NCBI GenBank assembly: GCA_030746555.1 | Contig: JASLMK010000024.1 | Span: forward strand, 1-43,649 | DNA from: Planctomycetota bacterium | GTDB taxonomy: Bacteria > Planctomycetota > UBA1135 > GCA-002686595 | Direction: 5' to 3' | DNA length: 43,649 bases | Part shown: piece by piece, positions 33,593-42,984 of the stretch | Layout of the letters: the number at the start of each line of letters is the position of its first letter | Position numbering within the stretch: position 1 is the stretch's first letter | The notes under the pieces: model-generated | The model's input: the letters and a program-made list of their open reading frames with translations, nothing else | Told to the model about the DNA's origin: nothing | Databases searched by the model: none | Translations under genes and position numbers: made by a program

Positions 33593-34540
33593 TCAGCTCG
33601 GGCTGAGGGCGCTGGCCAGCTCCCCGGCGATCTCCGCCGCGACGCGCCGGGCGTCGTCGAGGGAGTCGGGGTTGGCGCCGCCCACCGCACGATGCCCGCC
33701 GCCGCCGTAGCGCTCCATCAGCTCGCCGATGTGGCGGCCGGCGGAGCCGGGCGGGTTCCAGGGGTTCTCGCCGCAGGTCACGTGGAATCCCGATCGCGTG
33801 GGGATGACCCCGACCGCGTAGTGGATGACCGGGTGGTGGTAGAAGGCGGCGAAACGCTCGCGGCGGATCTTGCTGCTCGAGGCGTCGTAGAGCAGCACGC
33901 CCTCGCGCTGGCCGATCACGGTCTGGGGGAACTGCTCGAGGGCGCGGTCGCGGTTCTGCGCCGCCCGCTGGTGCGCCTTCTCGACCGTGGCGGAGGAGGC
34001 GACCGTCTCGAGGTCGCTCTCTACGAGGGAACCGACGATGGCGTCGATCCAGTCGTTGTTGGGTGCAACGGTCAGGGCGCGGGCGACGCGCAGGGCGGGC
34101 TCGTCGCCGAAGACCGCCTGCTCGACGTCGTCGTAGCGCGCGGCGTCGACGATGTCGGACCAGCGCGCCATCTCCTCGAAGCGCGCGGGCGCGTCGAAGT
34201 CCCAGTGCTCGCGGGCGTGGCGCAGGATCAGGGGCGGGCAGGAGGGCGAGGTCTCGTCCCAGGCCCAACGCTCGGAGGGCGAGTAGAGGGCCCGCAGCTT
34301 CGGGGAGAGGAACGTGGTCGGATGGTGGTCGAACCAGTACTCGGCGTCGGGATGGAAGTGGAAGTCGACGATGGCGAAGCGTGTTCCCGCGCCGAAGCCG
34401 TCCCAGTCGCGCCGCTGGTCGTAGTTCACGCTCTCCCAGGTGCACGCCTCGCCCCTGCGCTCGCTCAGCACGGTGGCCAGGATCGCGGCGGAGCACAGGC
34501 CGTCGAAGTCGCGGTGGTAGTGGATGCAGAGGGAGTCCAT
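33593..34540 (-). CDS. DHH-DHHA1 family phosphoesterase
   Basis: The 315-residue protein starts at ATG 34540 (MDSLCIHYH). The metal-binding motifs are IHYHRDFDGLCSAAI near residue 5, FAIVDFHF, and YWFDHHPTTF near 68 (the DHH motif). ARWSDIVDAARYDD supplies another Asp. The DHHA1 C-terminal domain ends in RYGGGGHRAVGGANP, the substrate-binding glycine loop. Relatives are NrnA/RecJ-like exonucleases or cyclic-dinucleotide/pAp phosphatases; the exact substrate cannot be assigned. It is probably co-transcribed with rlmN. Confidence 0.85.
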   Translation of the reverse strand: MDSLCIHYHRDFDGLCSAAILATVLSERRGEACTWESVNYDQRRDWDGFGAGTRFAIVDFHFHPDAEYWFDHHPTTFLSPKLRALYSPSERWAWDETSPSCPPLILRHAREHWDFDAPARFEEMARWSDIVDAARYDDVEQAVFGDEPALRVARALTVAPNNDWIDAIVGSLVESDLETVASSATVEKAHQRAAQNRDRALEQFPQTVIGQREGVLLYDASSSKIRRERFAAFYHHPVIHYAVGVIPTRSGFHVTCGENPWNPPGSAGRHIGELMERYGGGGHRAVGGANPDSLDDARRVAAEIAGELASALSPS

Positions 34541-34561
34541 GAAATGCGGCGGAATGCGAGG

Positions 34562-34582
34562 GGTGGCGGGTGGCGGGTGGCG
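34562..34582. repeat. Three perfect tandem copies of GGTGGCG
   Basis: A 7-bp unit is repeated exactly three times in the 186-bp divergent gap between the DHH gene and the large secreted protein gene. It lies about 22 bp before the DHH ATG. It could be a regulator site array or simple slippage. Confidence 0.7.
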
Positions 34583-34691
34583 TCCCCTCGGGCGTGCCGA
34601 CCCGCGCTCGCGAGCCGTGGAGGATAGCGTGCAGGTCGGGGCCCCCGCCAGCCCGCTCCACGATCGCCCCTCGGCCCGTGGGCGGGGCCGG

Positions 34692-34720
34692 TTGCCAAGG
34701 ACGGACGCGCCCGCGACACT
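34692..34720 (+). promoter_or_regulatory. Promoter candidate TTGCCA-17-GACACT, leaderless geometry
   Basis: TTGCCA (34692-34697, five of six to consensus) and GACACT (34715-34720) are 17 bp apart, and ATG 34727 follows the -10 by six bases. The predicted transcript would begin at the start codon, with no Shine-Dalgarno. Confidence 0.5.
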
Positions 34721-34726
34721 CTGGGG

Positions 34727-37700
34727 ATGGTCCGCCCCCGATGGGTCTCGATCGCCGCCGTGGTCTGCACCGTGGTCATGGCGGGCGCGGTGGGGGAGGG
34801 ACGCTCGGCGGCTGGCGAGGGCGGCGGCCTCGTGGAGCGCCATCTCGAGCTGGCGCGAGCCGCCGAGGCCGCGGGGGACGGGGCGCTGGCCCGTGCCCAC
34901 TACGAGCGCGTCCTCGAGCGCGACTCGAGCCACCTGGTCAGCCTGGCGGCCCTGTCGCGCTTGGCGCGCGAGGGAGGCCGGACGGACGAAGCCGTCGACC
35001 ACGCCGGACGGTTCCTCGACGCCTGGCGGCATCGCAGCAAGCCGCCCCGCGAGCTGTTCGACACCCGGCGCGAGCTGGCTGCCTGGGTGCGCGAGGCCGA
35101 TCCCTTGCGGCAGGATCTGGAGCGCCTGCGGCGCTCCTACGTGGGCAGCCTGCTCTCCCTGGCCGCGCGCCAGATGGACAAGGGCGCCTGGCATTCCGCC
35201 CGCGCGATGCTCAGCGAGGCGCTCGTCACCGACCCCGAGCACCCCGACCTGGCGGCCGGCCTGGAGCGCATCCGTTTGGAGGGCGGGAACGAGCTGGCGG
35301 TCGAGGACGAGACCGGCGGGGCCGATCCCCTGGGCGACGTCTCGCCCGAGTGGGTCGCCGAGAACGACCCGCTGCACGCGGCCTGGGCCGACGCCTGGAC
35401 GCTGGAGACCGAGCACTACCGCATCCGCACCAACGCGGGCTATCGGGTGCTGCGCACCGTCGGCCACGCCATGGAGCAGATGCAGCGCTTCTACCGCATC
35501 TTCCACCAGTACAAGGTCGACGGCGGAGCGGTCCCCGTGGCCGGCGTCCACATCTTCAAGAACCGCTCGGAGTACCGCAGCCTGGGCGGCTCGCCGGTGG
35601 ACTGGGCGGCGGGCCACTGGAACGGCACGAACGTCGTGACCTACGACCAGCGCGAGGGCGGCCAGGGTTCCCTGCGCGACACCCTCGGCGTCCTCTTCCA
35701 CGAGGCGAGCCACCAGTTCACCTCCCTGGCCGGCGGCTCGGCCGTGCCCGCCTGGCTGAACGAGGGGATGGCGTCGTTCTTCGAGGGCACACGCCTGCTG
35801 TCCAACGGGCGCATCGAGTGGAACCTCGTCGCGCCCGGCCGTCTCTACCCGCTGCTCGACGACCTGCGCTCGGCACGGCCCCACGACCTGCGGCGGGTCA
35901 TCACCGGCGCCGTGGACGACTACCGCGTCTACTATCCGTGGGGCTGGGGCATCTGCTACTACCTCTACAACGCCGAGGACGACACGGGCCGGCTCCTGTA
36001 CCGCTCGCTCATGCGCGAGTACTTCCAGGAGTACGACAGCCCCGACCACCTGGCGCGCTTTGAGTCCTTCTTCGTCACCCGCGCCGCGGTCGAGGGAGTG
36101 GACTCCCTCGAGGAGTTCGAGCGGCGCTTCGTGGCGTTTGTCGAGCGCCTCGAGGCTGAGGACCGCGGTCTCGTGGACGCGGCGCGAGCGATGGAGGAGC
36201 GCGGCGATCTGCAGGCTGCGCGCGAGGACTGGGAGCGTGCGGTCGAGTTCTACGACCGCGCCCTGAAGCGGGACCCCGACCATCCCGGCGTGCTCTGGAA
36301 GCTGGCGCGCGCCCTCGAGGAGGACGACCGACCCGACCGGGCCGCGGGAGCCCTGCGCCAGTGGCTGGCCGTCGCCCTGCTCGAGGGGGAAGCGGCCGCG
36401 GCGGAGGGGCGGGTGGCCGAGGCCGAGGCGCGCCTGCGGCGCCTGGACAAGACGGCGCGCCGCCTGGCGGCGGTGCGCTCGCGCTTTCATGGAGAGTCGG
36501 TCGAGTTGGCGGGCCGCTACCGGGAGCTGGGCTTTTCGCGCACCGCCCTGCGGGTCCTGCGCGGTCCTGCGACCGCGGTGCCACCCAGTGCCGAGGCGCG
36601 CGCCCTGTTCTTCGCCATCGAGGACGCGACGGGCCTGACGCTGGCGAGTTGGAAGCTGCTGTTCAACGAGCGCGACCTCACGGGCTTCTACGGCGGGGGT
36701 GAGGGCAGCTTCAGCGTCCGCGACGGCGTGATCCTGGCCCGCGTGGACGCCGACGAGGCCGGGGGCGGCGCACCCGCCACCGGGCCGGTCGAGACCGACG
36801 GGGACGTCTTCGTCTTCCGGCGCCTGTTCATCGACCACGAGCCGGCGGGGGACTGGTCGGTCGAGACCCAGGTCGCCATGGGCGCGGACAGTCGCATGGC
36901 CGGCGTGTGCTTCGGCAAGAAGGCCGACGGCCTGTTCCACGGCGTGGCCCTCCTGCCCGGCGGCCACCTCGACCTCTCGTCCTTCGGCGCCGACGGACGG
37001 CCGTTGGTGCGCGTCGGCGTCGCCGAGGCCGAAGGCTGGCGCACCCTGCGCGTGGACGTCACCGGGACGAACCTGACGGTCTCGGTAGACGGTGAGCAGG
37101 CGCTGGAGTACTCCTTCCCATCGCGCGCCGCCTTGCGGGGCGACTTCGGCCTGCTCGCCGGCTCGGGCAGCTCGTCCTTCCGCGAGGTGAAGATCCTCGA
37201 CCACGATCGGGGCCTGCCCCGGCGCCTGCGCGTGGGGCGCCGGGCGGGAGCGACGGCGCCTCTGGCGGGAGGCACCGGCGCGGGCGAGCGCGCTCCGGCC
37301 GGCCGCACGCGCTACTTGGGTCAGGCGCCGCCCCTGTTGCGCGGGCTCGAGTGGCACGGCGAGCCCCCCGGGGGCGGTGACCTCGACCGGCTCCTCGGCT
37401 GGCCGGTGGTCCTGGTGTTTTGGACCACGCTCGTGGAGACCTCGGGCACCACGCGCCTGCTGGACGGGCTGGCCACGGTGGAGGAGCTCTGCCGGGAGCA
37501 CGAGATCCCGCTCCTGTTCGTCGACAACGAGCCCCCGGAGGTGCTCGCGGCCTGGCTCGCCGAGCGCCCCAACCCCTGGCCCGTGGGAAGTGGCTACGGT
37601 CAGGAGGCCTACGAGGACTACGCCATCGCCGACGCCACCGTGCAGCTGCCGCGCGTCCTGGTGATCGGCTCCGACGGGCGTGTCGCCTGGGAGGGGAACC

Positions 37701-38338
37701 CCGACTACCATCCCGACTTCGGGACCTACGTGGACCAACCTCTCGCCGAGCTGGTCGAGCGCGAGGAGCTGACGAGCCTGCTGGCCGCGCGCGCGGACGA
37801 GGAGGCGGCCGAGGCGGCCTGGCTCGCTGGCCGCTACGCCGAGGCCGGGCGCCTGTGGCGCCCGATCGCCGCCATCGAGAACGCCGGCGCGGCGGTCGTG
37901 GTCCGGGCGCGAGCCGGGATCGAGCGGCTCGCGCTGTTGGCCGCGGATCGCCTCGACACGGCCCGCTCCCTGGAGAGCGAGGGGCGCAGGTTGCAGGCGA
38001 TGGACGTCCTACGCCGGGCGGCGCACGAGTTCGCGTCGACCGCGGGCGGGGAGGCCGCCGAGCAGGCGGCGGGGGAGCTGGCCGAGTCGAAGGGCTACCG
38101 GGCGGCGCTGCGGGTCGCCAACCGCCTGGTGCGTGCCGAGCGCGGCCTGGCCGGGGAGGTCGAGGCCCTGCGCGGGGCCCTGGAGAAGGTCCTGGCGCGC
38201 GCCGAGCCCACGGACGATCCCTGGGTGGCCGAGCGCGTGCAGTGGCTCCTGGAGGCCCTGGAGGGCGGCCTGGAGGGCGGCGCCTTGGGCGCGGCCTACG
38301 GCGAGGCCTTCCCCGCCCTCGGGGAGGCGGGGGACTGA
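34727..38338 (+). CDS. Large secreted TPR / DUF1570-like metalloprotease / lectin-like / thioredoxin-like protein
   Basis: The 1203-residue protein has an N-terminal signal sequence (ATG 34727). Residues ~35-175 are TPR-like. Residues ~220-470 are a gluzincin-type zinc peptidase: HEASH at 325-329 and NEGMASFFEG with Glu346, giving HExxH plus a glutamate 17 residues later. A second TPR region covers ~480-620. Residues ~645-840 look like a DUF1080/LamG-type beta-sandwich (LTGFYGGGEGSFSVRDGVI ... LRVDVTGTNLTVSVDG). Residues ~863-1010 resemble a TlpA/thioredoxin fold (VVLVFWTTLVETSGTT ... PRVLVIGSDGRVAWEG) without the CxxC. A helical tail ends the protein. The combination suggests a periplasmic or surface scaffold with proteolytic activity; its substrate is unknown. 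Confidence 0.78.
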   Translation: MVRPRWVSIAAVVCTVVMAGAVGEGRSAAGEGGGLVERHLELARAAEAAGDGALARAHYERVLERDSSHLVSLAALSRLAREGGRTDEAVDHAGRFLDAWRHRSKPPRELFDTRRELAAWVREADPLRQDLERLRRSYVGSLLSLAARQMDKGAWHSARAMLSEALVTDPEHPDLAAGLERIRLEGGNELAVEDETGGADPLGDVSPEWVAENDPLHAAWADAWTLETEHYRIRTNAGYRVLRTVGHAMEQMQRFYRIFHQYKVDGGAVPVAGVHIFKNRSEYRSLGGSPVDWAAGHWNGTNVVTYDQREGGQGSLRDTLGVLFHEASHQFTSLAGGSAVPAWLNEGMASFFEGTRLLSNGRIEWNLVAPGRLYPLLDDLRSARPHDLRRVITGAVDDYRVYYPWGWGICYYLYNAEDDTGRLLYRSLMREYFQEYDSPDHLARFESFFVTRAAVEGVDSLEEFERRFVAFVERLEAEDRGLVDAARAMEERGDLQAAREDWERAVEFYDRALKRDPDHPGVLWKLARALEEDDRPDRAAGALRQWLAVALLEGEAAAAEGRVAEAEARLRRLDKTARRLAAVRSRFHGESVELAGRYRELGFSRTALRVLRGPATAVPPSAEARALFFAIEDATGLTLASWKLLFNERDLTGFYGGGEGSFSVRDGVILARVDADEAGGGAPATGPVETDGDVFVFRRLFIDHEPAGDWSVETQVAMGADSRMAGVCFGKKADGLFHGVALLPGGHLDLSSFGADGRPLVRVGVAEAEGWRTLRVDVTGTNLTVSVDGEQALEYSFPSRAALRGDFGLLAGSGSSSFREVKILDHDRGLPRRLRVGRRAGATAPLAGGTGAGERAPAGRTRYLGQAPPLLRGLEWHGEPPGGGDLDRLLGWPVVLVFWTTLVETSGTTRLLDGLATVEELCREHEIPLLFVDNEPPEVLAAWLAERPNPWPVGSGYGQEAYEDYAIADATVQLPRVLVIGSDGRVAWEGNPDYHPDFGTYVDQPLAELVEREELTSLLAARADEEAAEAAWLAGRYAEAGRLWRPIAAIENAGAAVVVRARAGIERLALLAADRLDTARSLESEGRRLQAMDVLRRAAHEFASTAGGEAAEQAAGELAESKGYRAALRVANRLVRAERGLAGEVEALRGALEKVLARAEPTDDPWVAERVQWLLEALEGGLEGGALGAAYGEAFPALGEAGD

Positions 38339-38351
38339 GCCCGGCTGCGGG

Positions 38352-38380
38352 TTGAGCCGGGGGCCGTGGTCGGGCATAAG
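38352..38380 (+). promoter_or_regulatory. Promoter candidate TTGAGC-17-CATAAG, leaderless geometry
   Basis: TTGAGC (38352-38357) and CATAAG (38375-38380) are 17 bp apart, and ATG 38387 is six bases after the -10. The -10 stands out in a GC-rich 48-bp gap. An AAGGG just before the ATG could act as a poor ribosome-binding site if the transcript began earlier. Confidence 0.5.
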
Positions 38381-38386
38381 GGCCGC

Positions 38387-39247
38387 ATGAACTCCGGTCA
38401 GCGTCCTGACGATCGCCGCCGTGGTGCGCGGATCGTCGCAGGGGCTCTCGCGGCCCTGTGTTCCCTGGCGGCGTGCAGCGTGCCGGGCGTCACCGTGCAG
38501 CCGCGCTACGGCACCTCTCTGGCGGTCAGCGGCTCCCTGGACATCAACGCCGATGAAGTGCCGCCGGCGAACGAGAGGAACACGGTCGAGGAGATCGGCG
38601 TGGGCGAGAACGACGGCTACTACGGCGGGCGCGTCGAGTTGGAGATGGGGGACCTGCTCCTCTCGCTCACGACCCAGAGCTCGGCCCACCAGGGCGCCGG
38701 CCAGCTGGAGTCAGGGATCTCCGACGGCGAGGTCGTCATCGGCGAAGACGCGTTCGTCGAGACCGACTTTCACTTCGGCCTGCATCAGCTCCAGGTGATC
38801 TACGACGTGGTCTCCGAGGACAGCGTCACCCTGGGCCTGGGCCTGGGCGCGACCTCTCTGGCCTTCGACACGGGGATCGACGAGTTCGAGGAGGTCGGTG
38901 ATCCCGGCGAGGAGATCCTGGTCCCCACGGGAGTGCGGCTCGAGGCCGCCTCGGACGCTCCCGTGCCCGTGCTCGTCCTGCGCTTCGCGGCCGTTCTCGG
39001 GCGCTTCTCGATCGCCCTCGACCTCTCGGGGATGGACATCGACATCGACGGCGACCACCTGAGCTTCATGGACGCCGGGCTCGAGGGCACCCTGTGGCTG
39101 CTCCCCGAGGACAGCTCGGTGCACTTCGCCCTGCTCGGCGGGTACCGCTACACGAGCATCGACCTCACGGTGGACACCGGCGAGTCCACCGTGAACGCCG
39201 ACATGAGCTTCTCGGGGCCGTACATCGGCCTCGGCCTCTCCTTCTGA
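38387..39247 (+). CDS. Putative outer-membrane beta-barrel-like lipoprotein
   Basis: The 286-residue protein starts at ATG 38387, with a basic n-region and a perfect lipobox LAAC (Cys30). The mature part alternates short beta strands with turns (GGRVELEMGDLLLSLT, FGLHQLQVIYDVV, VTLGLGLGATSLAF, FALLGGYRYTSIDLTV). It ends in ...GLGLSF, a terminal Phe like that of outer-membrane barrels. No enzyme motif is seen. It may be a small barrel or a lipocalin-like envelope protein. It has its own candidate promoter 48 bp after the large secreted protein gene. Confidence 0.6.
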   Translation: MNSGQRPDDRRRGARIVAGALAALCSLAACSVPGVTVQPRYGTSLAVSGSLDINADEVPPANERNTVEEIGVGENDGYYGGRVELEMGDLLLSLTTQSSAHQGAGQLESGISDGEVVIGEDAFVETDFHFGLHQLQVIYDVVSEDSVTLGLGLGATSLAFDTGIDEFEEVGDPGEEILVPTGVRLEAASDAPVPVLVLRFAAVLGRFSIALDLSGMDIDIDGDHLSFMDAGLEGTLWLLPEDSSVHFALLGGYRYTSIDLTVDTGESTVNADMSFSGPYIGLGLSF

Positions 39248-39318
39248 GGGACAGCGCGGCTGCCGCGGCCGTCGCCCGAAGGCGCCCCGGAGCGAGACTA
39301 CGGGGAAGCGTTTCGCCC

Positions 39319-40764
39319 TCAGGCGCTCTCGCGATCGGCGCCTTCGACCGGAGGCACCTCGTCGCCATCCTCGTCGGCGGCGGGTCCGCCCGGAGCGGCC
39401 TCCGGCGACTCGGCCGTCAGGCCGCGGGCGAGGTTCTTGCGCCCCCCGACCACGTCCTCGTCCACCTCGAAGGTGTCCGTGTCCTTGCGTGCGGGCAGCT
39501 CGTAGAGCAGGTCGAGCAGCATCTCCTCGAGGATGGAGCGCAGGGCGCGCACGCCAGTCTCGCGCTCGATGGCCGTCTGCGCGATGGTGCGCAGGCCCTC
39601 GGGGGTGAACTCCAGGCGCTTCCCCTGGAGTTCGAAGATCGTCTGGAACTGACGCACTAGGGCGTTCTTGGGCTCGGTGAGCACGCGCACGAGGTCGTCG
39701 GCGTCGAGGGTCTCGAGGCTGGCGACGACCGGCAGGCGCCCGACGAACTCGGGGATCAGCCCGAACTCGATCAAGTCCTTGGGGATCATGTAGCGGACGT
39801 ACTCGTCCCTGGCTCCCGGCTCGCTCAGGGACGGCAGGCCCGGCGTCTCGGTCTCCTCGGCCTCCGCTGTCCCGCGAACCGTGCGCGCCTTCTCCCTGGC
39901 CGCCGCCTGGCGATCGAATCCGATCGCGTCGCGGCCTACGCGCTTGGCGATGATCTCCTCGACGCCGCTGAAGGTGCCGCCGCACAGGAACAGGATGTTG
40001 CGCGTGTCAATCTGGATGTAGGCCTGCTCGGGGTGCTTGCGCCCGCCCTGGGGCGGTACGTTGGCGACGGTGCCCTCGAGGATCTTCAAGAGCGCCTGCT
40101 GCACGCCCTCGCCGGAGACGTCGCGGGTGATCGAGACGTTGGCGGTCGTGCGTCCGATCTTGTCGATCTCGTCGATGTAGATGATCCCCTGTTGGGCGCG
40201 CTCCACCTCGAAGTCCGCCGACTGCAACAGCTTCAGCAGGATGTTCTCGACGTCCTCACCGACGTAGCCGGCCTCGGTCAGGGTCGTCGCGTCCGCCATC
40301 GCGAACGGCACGTCGAGCATGCGCGCCATGGTGCGCGCGAGCAGGGTCTTGCCCGAGCCGGTCGGGCCGACGAGGAGCACGTTCGACTTCTCGATCTCGA
40401 CCTCTGTGTCGGTCGCGCTCGCCTGGTGCCGCAGGCGGTTGTAGTGGTTGTAGACCGCCACCGAGAGCACCTTCTTGGCCCGCTGCTGGCCGACGACGTA
40501 CTCGTCGAGGCGGCGGGCGATCTCGATCGGCGTCGGCAGGCTCGAGCCCTGCTCGTCGAGGATTCCGCTCGCGCTCGCATCATTCTCGGGGCGGGCGCCG
40601 GGGGAGCGTCGCTGCTCCTCCTGGAGGATCGAATTGCAGATCTCGATGCATTCGTTGCAGATGTAGACTCCCGGCGGTCCCGCGATCAGCGAGCTGACGT
40701 GGTGTCGCCGCTTCTCGCAGAAGGTGCAGCGCTCGACGTGTCTTCCGCGGCCGGTGGAGCTCAT
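39319..40764 (-). CDS. clpX: ATP-dependent Clp protease ATPase subunit ClpX
   Basis: ClpX unfolds tagged proteins and feeds ClpP. The 481-residue protein starts at ATG 40764. The zinc-binding domain has CTFC (13-16) and CNEC (36-39). Walker A GPTGSGKT is near residue 130, the pore loop GYVG in EAGYVGEDV, and Walker B IIYIDEID. The RKH loop lies in GGRKHPEQ and the ClpP-docking loop IGF in [22 protein letters not shown] closes the large domain. Between IGF and that motif there is a segment about 20 residues longer than usual, rich in Ala/Glu/Thr, and the C-terminus has a ~40-residue acidic tail. It lies 48 nt after clpP. Confidence 0.97.
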   Translation of the reverse strand: MSSTGRGRHVERCTFCEKRRHHVSSLIAGPPGVYICNECIEICNSILQEEQRRSPGARPENDASASGILDEQGSSLPTPIEIARRLDEYVVGQQRAKKVLSVAVYNHYNRLRHQASATDTEVEIEKSNVLLVGPTGSGKTLLARTMARMLDVPFAMADATTLTEAGYVGEDVENILLKLLQSADFEVERAQQGIIYIDEIDKIGRTTANVSITRDVSGEGVQQALLKILEGTVANVPPQGGRKHPEQAYIQIDTRNILFLCGGTFSGVEEIIAKRVGRDAIGFDRQAAAREKARTVRGTAEAEETETPGLPSLSEPGARDEYVRYMIPKDLIEFGLIPEFVGRLPVVASLETLDADDLVRVLTEPKNALVRQFQTIFELQGKRLEFTPEGLRTIAQTAIERETGVRALRSILEEMLLDLLYELPARKDTDTFEVDEDVVGGRKNLARGLTAESPEAAPGGPAADEDGDEVPPVEGADRESA

Positions 40765-40812
40765 CTGTGTGTCTCTGGGGCGGGGCGCCGACGCACCCCG
40801 CCTCCTCCGAAT

Positions 40813-41418
40813 CTACTCGGAATCGCCGGCTCGCGCGACGATGTGGTCGATCAAGCCGAAGGACTGGGCCTCCTCGGGGGAGAGGAAGTTGTCCCGCTCG
40901 GTGGCCTTGGCGACCTCCTTGGCGGTCTTGCCGGAGTGGCTGGAGAGGATCTCCTCGAGCTTCTTCTTCAGCTTGAGGGTCTCGGTGATCTGGATTTCCA
41001 TGTCCATCGCCGTGCCCTGAGCTCCGCCCCAGGGTTGGTGGATCATGACGCGGGAGTGGGGCAGGGCGTAGCGCTTGCCCTTGGCGCCGCCCGCCAGGAG
41101 GATCGCCCCCATGGACGCGGCCTGCCCGAGGCAGTAGGTGGCGATGTCGGGCTCTACGAGCTGCATCGTGTCGTAGATCGCCAGGCCGGCGGTCACCGAG
41201 CCGCCGGGGGAGTTGATGTAGACCTTGATGTCCTGGGAGTGGCCGGTCTTGTCGAGGAACAACAGCTGGGCCATGACCGAGTTGGCGACCGTGTCGTTGA
41301 TCTCGGTCCCCAGGAAGATGATCCGGTCCTCGAGCAGGCGGGAGTAGATGTCGTAGGTCCGCTCCCCGCGGCCGGTCTTCTCGATCACGTACGGGACGTA
41401 GTAGTTGACTTCGTTCAT
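40813..41418 (-). CDS. clpP: ATP-dependent Clp protease proteolytic subunit ClpP
   Basis: This 201-residue serine peptidase starts at ATG 41418. The catalytic triad is complete: Ser102 in GQAASMGA, His127 in VMIHQPWGG and Asp176 in TERDNFLSP. The hydrophobic-groove and handle segments ([34 protein letters not shown]) match the main ClpP type. It assembles as double heptamers docked by ClpX. The gene is between tig (92 bp upstream) and clpX, the classical order. A second clpP, common in planctomycetes, is not in the window. Confidence 0.98.
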   Translation of the reverse strand: MNEVNYYVPYVIEKTGRGERTYDIYSRLLEDRIIFLGTEINDTVANSVMAQLLFLDKTGHSQDIKVYINSPGGSVTAGLAIYDTMQLVEPDIATYCLGQAASMGAILLAGGAKGKRYALPHSRVMIHQPWGGAQGTAMDMEIQITETLKLKKKLEEILSSHSGKTAKEVAKATERDNFLSPEEAQSFGLIDHIVARAGDSE

Positions 41419-41510
41419 GGCGTGGTTGCTGAGCCTGGTGGGCGTTTTCAGATTCCGGTGGGGCGGGCGCCGGGGCGGCGACGGTTCGTCGGTGGAGGTC
41501 TCGCGGGCGT

Positions 41511-42797
41511 TCAGCCGGGTTCGGCGATGTTCGCGCTCTCGCGCAGGAGAGTGCGCACCTTGCGCTCCAGGAGCTCGATCGCGACCTGGTCGAGCAGGCC
41601 GTTCTCGCGATAGTAGTCCCGGACTTCCTCCACGCTCGCACGGTTGCGCTGAGCGATCTGGGCCAGCTCGCCGGTCATGTCCGCGTCGGAGACCTTCACC
41701 CCCTCCTCTTCGGCAATCCTGCTGACCAGGAAGAAGGCCTTAGCGCCCTTCTCGACCGAGGTTCGCAGATTCGGGGCCTCCTCCTCGGCCTGCCGGGCCG
41801 CCTCTTCCTCGGACTGGCCCTGCTCGGTGAGCTGGCCTCGGAGGGCGTCCAGGCGGCCCTGGAGCTGCATCTCGACCATCGCGTCGGGCAGATCGAAGTC
41901 GTGGGCTGCGATGACCTGCTGTAGGAGGCTGCCCTCGACGCGGGACTCCTCCCGCTGGGCCTTGAAGCGCTCGATGTCCTCGCGCACCCGCGTGGCGAAG
42001 GCCTCTGCGTCCTCGGCCCCGGCCAGCTTCCACAGCTCCTCGTCGGTGGGGGGCACCATCCGAAAGACCGTCTCCACCTCGACGCGGCAGATCCCCTCGG
42101 CTCCGCGCACGTCCTCGCGCTCGAAGTCGTCGGGGACCGTCATGGGAACCTCGACCTCCGCGCCGGCGGCGACGCCCGTCATGTGCTCGCTCCAGACGCC
42201 CTCGGCGACGCCAGGGATGTCGTCGGACACCGACAGGCGCATGCCCTCGCGCTCGAAGATCGCCTCCTCACCGACCTTCCAGGCGAGCTTGCAGAGGGCC
42301 ATGCCGTCCTCTTCCAGGCCGCCCTCCTCGAGCTGCTCGGGGCGCGAGTTCGACTGTCGCATGGACTCGACGGCGCTCTCGATCTCCTGCTCGAGCACCG
42401 GTTCCAGCTCGCTCTCGATCGAGAGTCCCTTGTAGTCACCGAGCTCGATCTGGGGCTTGAGGTTGACGTCGAAGCTGTGGGAGAACTCCTCGCCCTTGGT
42501 CACCTCCAGGGAGGCCGGGTCGACCTGGGGGTGTCCGATGGGCTGGAGATCGTGCTCGGTCATCGCTTCGCGCAGGGCCATGCCGAGGAAGTGCTCGGCC
42601 GTCTCCTTGCGGGCGCCCTCGCCGAACTGCTTCTCGAGGACCCCCAGGGGGACCTTCCCCGGGCGGAAGCCCTTCATGCGCACGTTGCGCCCGTGGTGCT
42701 TGAGGACCGCGGCGGCCTGGCGCTCGAATTCCTCGCTGGAGACGGTGAGGGAGATCGTGGCCTCGCAAGGGCCGGTTCTGTCGACGTTGACTTCCAC
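41511..42797 (-). CDS. tig: Trigger factor, ribosome-associated chaperone
   Basis: The start GTG 42797 ([17 protein letters not shown]) gives 428 residues, the usual length. The ribosome-binding domain carries [18 protein letters not shown], the family's GFRxGKxP signature near residue 45. The middle FKBP-like domain (~150-245) is much diverged, so prolyl isomerase activity is doubtful, although trigger factor chaperoning does not need it. The C-terminal arms are Glu/Gln-rich helices with [14 protein letters not shown] near 280. It leads the tig-clpP-clpX group. The frame is open far upstream of GTG 42797, but that region has no family character. Confidence 0.94.
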   Translation of the reverse strand: MEVNVDRTGPCEATISLTVSSEEFERQAAAVLKHHGRNVRMKGFRPGKVPLGVLEKQFGEGARKETAEHFLGMALREAMTEHDLQPIGHPQVDPASLEVTKGEEFSHSFDVNLKPQIELGDYKGLSIESELEPVLEQEIESAVESMRQSNSRPEQLEEGGLEEDGMALCKLAWKVGEEAIFEREGMRLSVSDDIPGVAEGVWSEHMTGVAAGAEVEVPMTVPDDFEREDVRGAEGICRVEVETVFRMVPPTDEELWKLAGAEDAEAFATRVREDIERFKAQREESRVEGSLLQQVIAAHDFDLPDAMVEMQLQGRLDALRGQLTEQGQSEEEAARQAEEEAPNLRTSVEKGAKAFFLVSRIAEEEGVKVSDADMTGELAQIAQRNRASVEEVRDYYRENGLLDQVAIELLERKVRTLLRESANIAEPG

Positions 42798-42849
42798 GAA
42801 ACGAACTTCCGGATGCTGGGACCGAGTGGGGAGGAACGGCTCGGGCGGG

Positions 42850-42878
42850 AATCTACTTCCACGGGAGCCGGGTGAACA
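42850..42878 (-). promoter_or_regulatory. Weak promoter candidate upstream of tig
   Basis: On the minus strand TAGATT (42850-42855) is preceded at 17 bp by TGTTCA (42873-42878), only three of six to the -35 consensus. The position, about 50 nt before GTG 42797, is reasonable. Plus-strand TATGCT at 42936-42941 could be a -10 for the divergent HlyD-like gene, but no -35 accompanies it. Confidence 0.25.
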
Positions 42879-42984
42879 GCGCGCGGGCGGAAACACGCTC
42901 GGGGAGGACCTCGGGGCGCGGTGCGGGCCGGTGGGTATGCTAACCTCCCGCTGCCGCCGCCCGACCCTACGAGTTGATCCCGCG

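Noticed and set aside
39266..39285. CGCC-CGAA-GGCG stem between the beta-barrel gene and clpX as an intrinsic terminator
   Set aside because: Only a four-base stem with no T-run on either strand; too common in this base composition.
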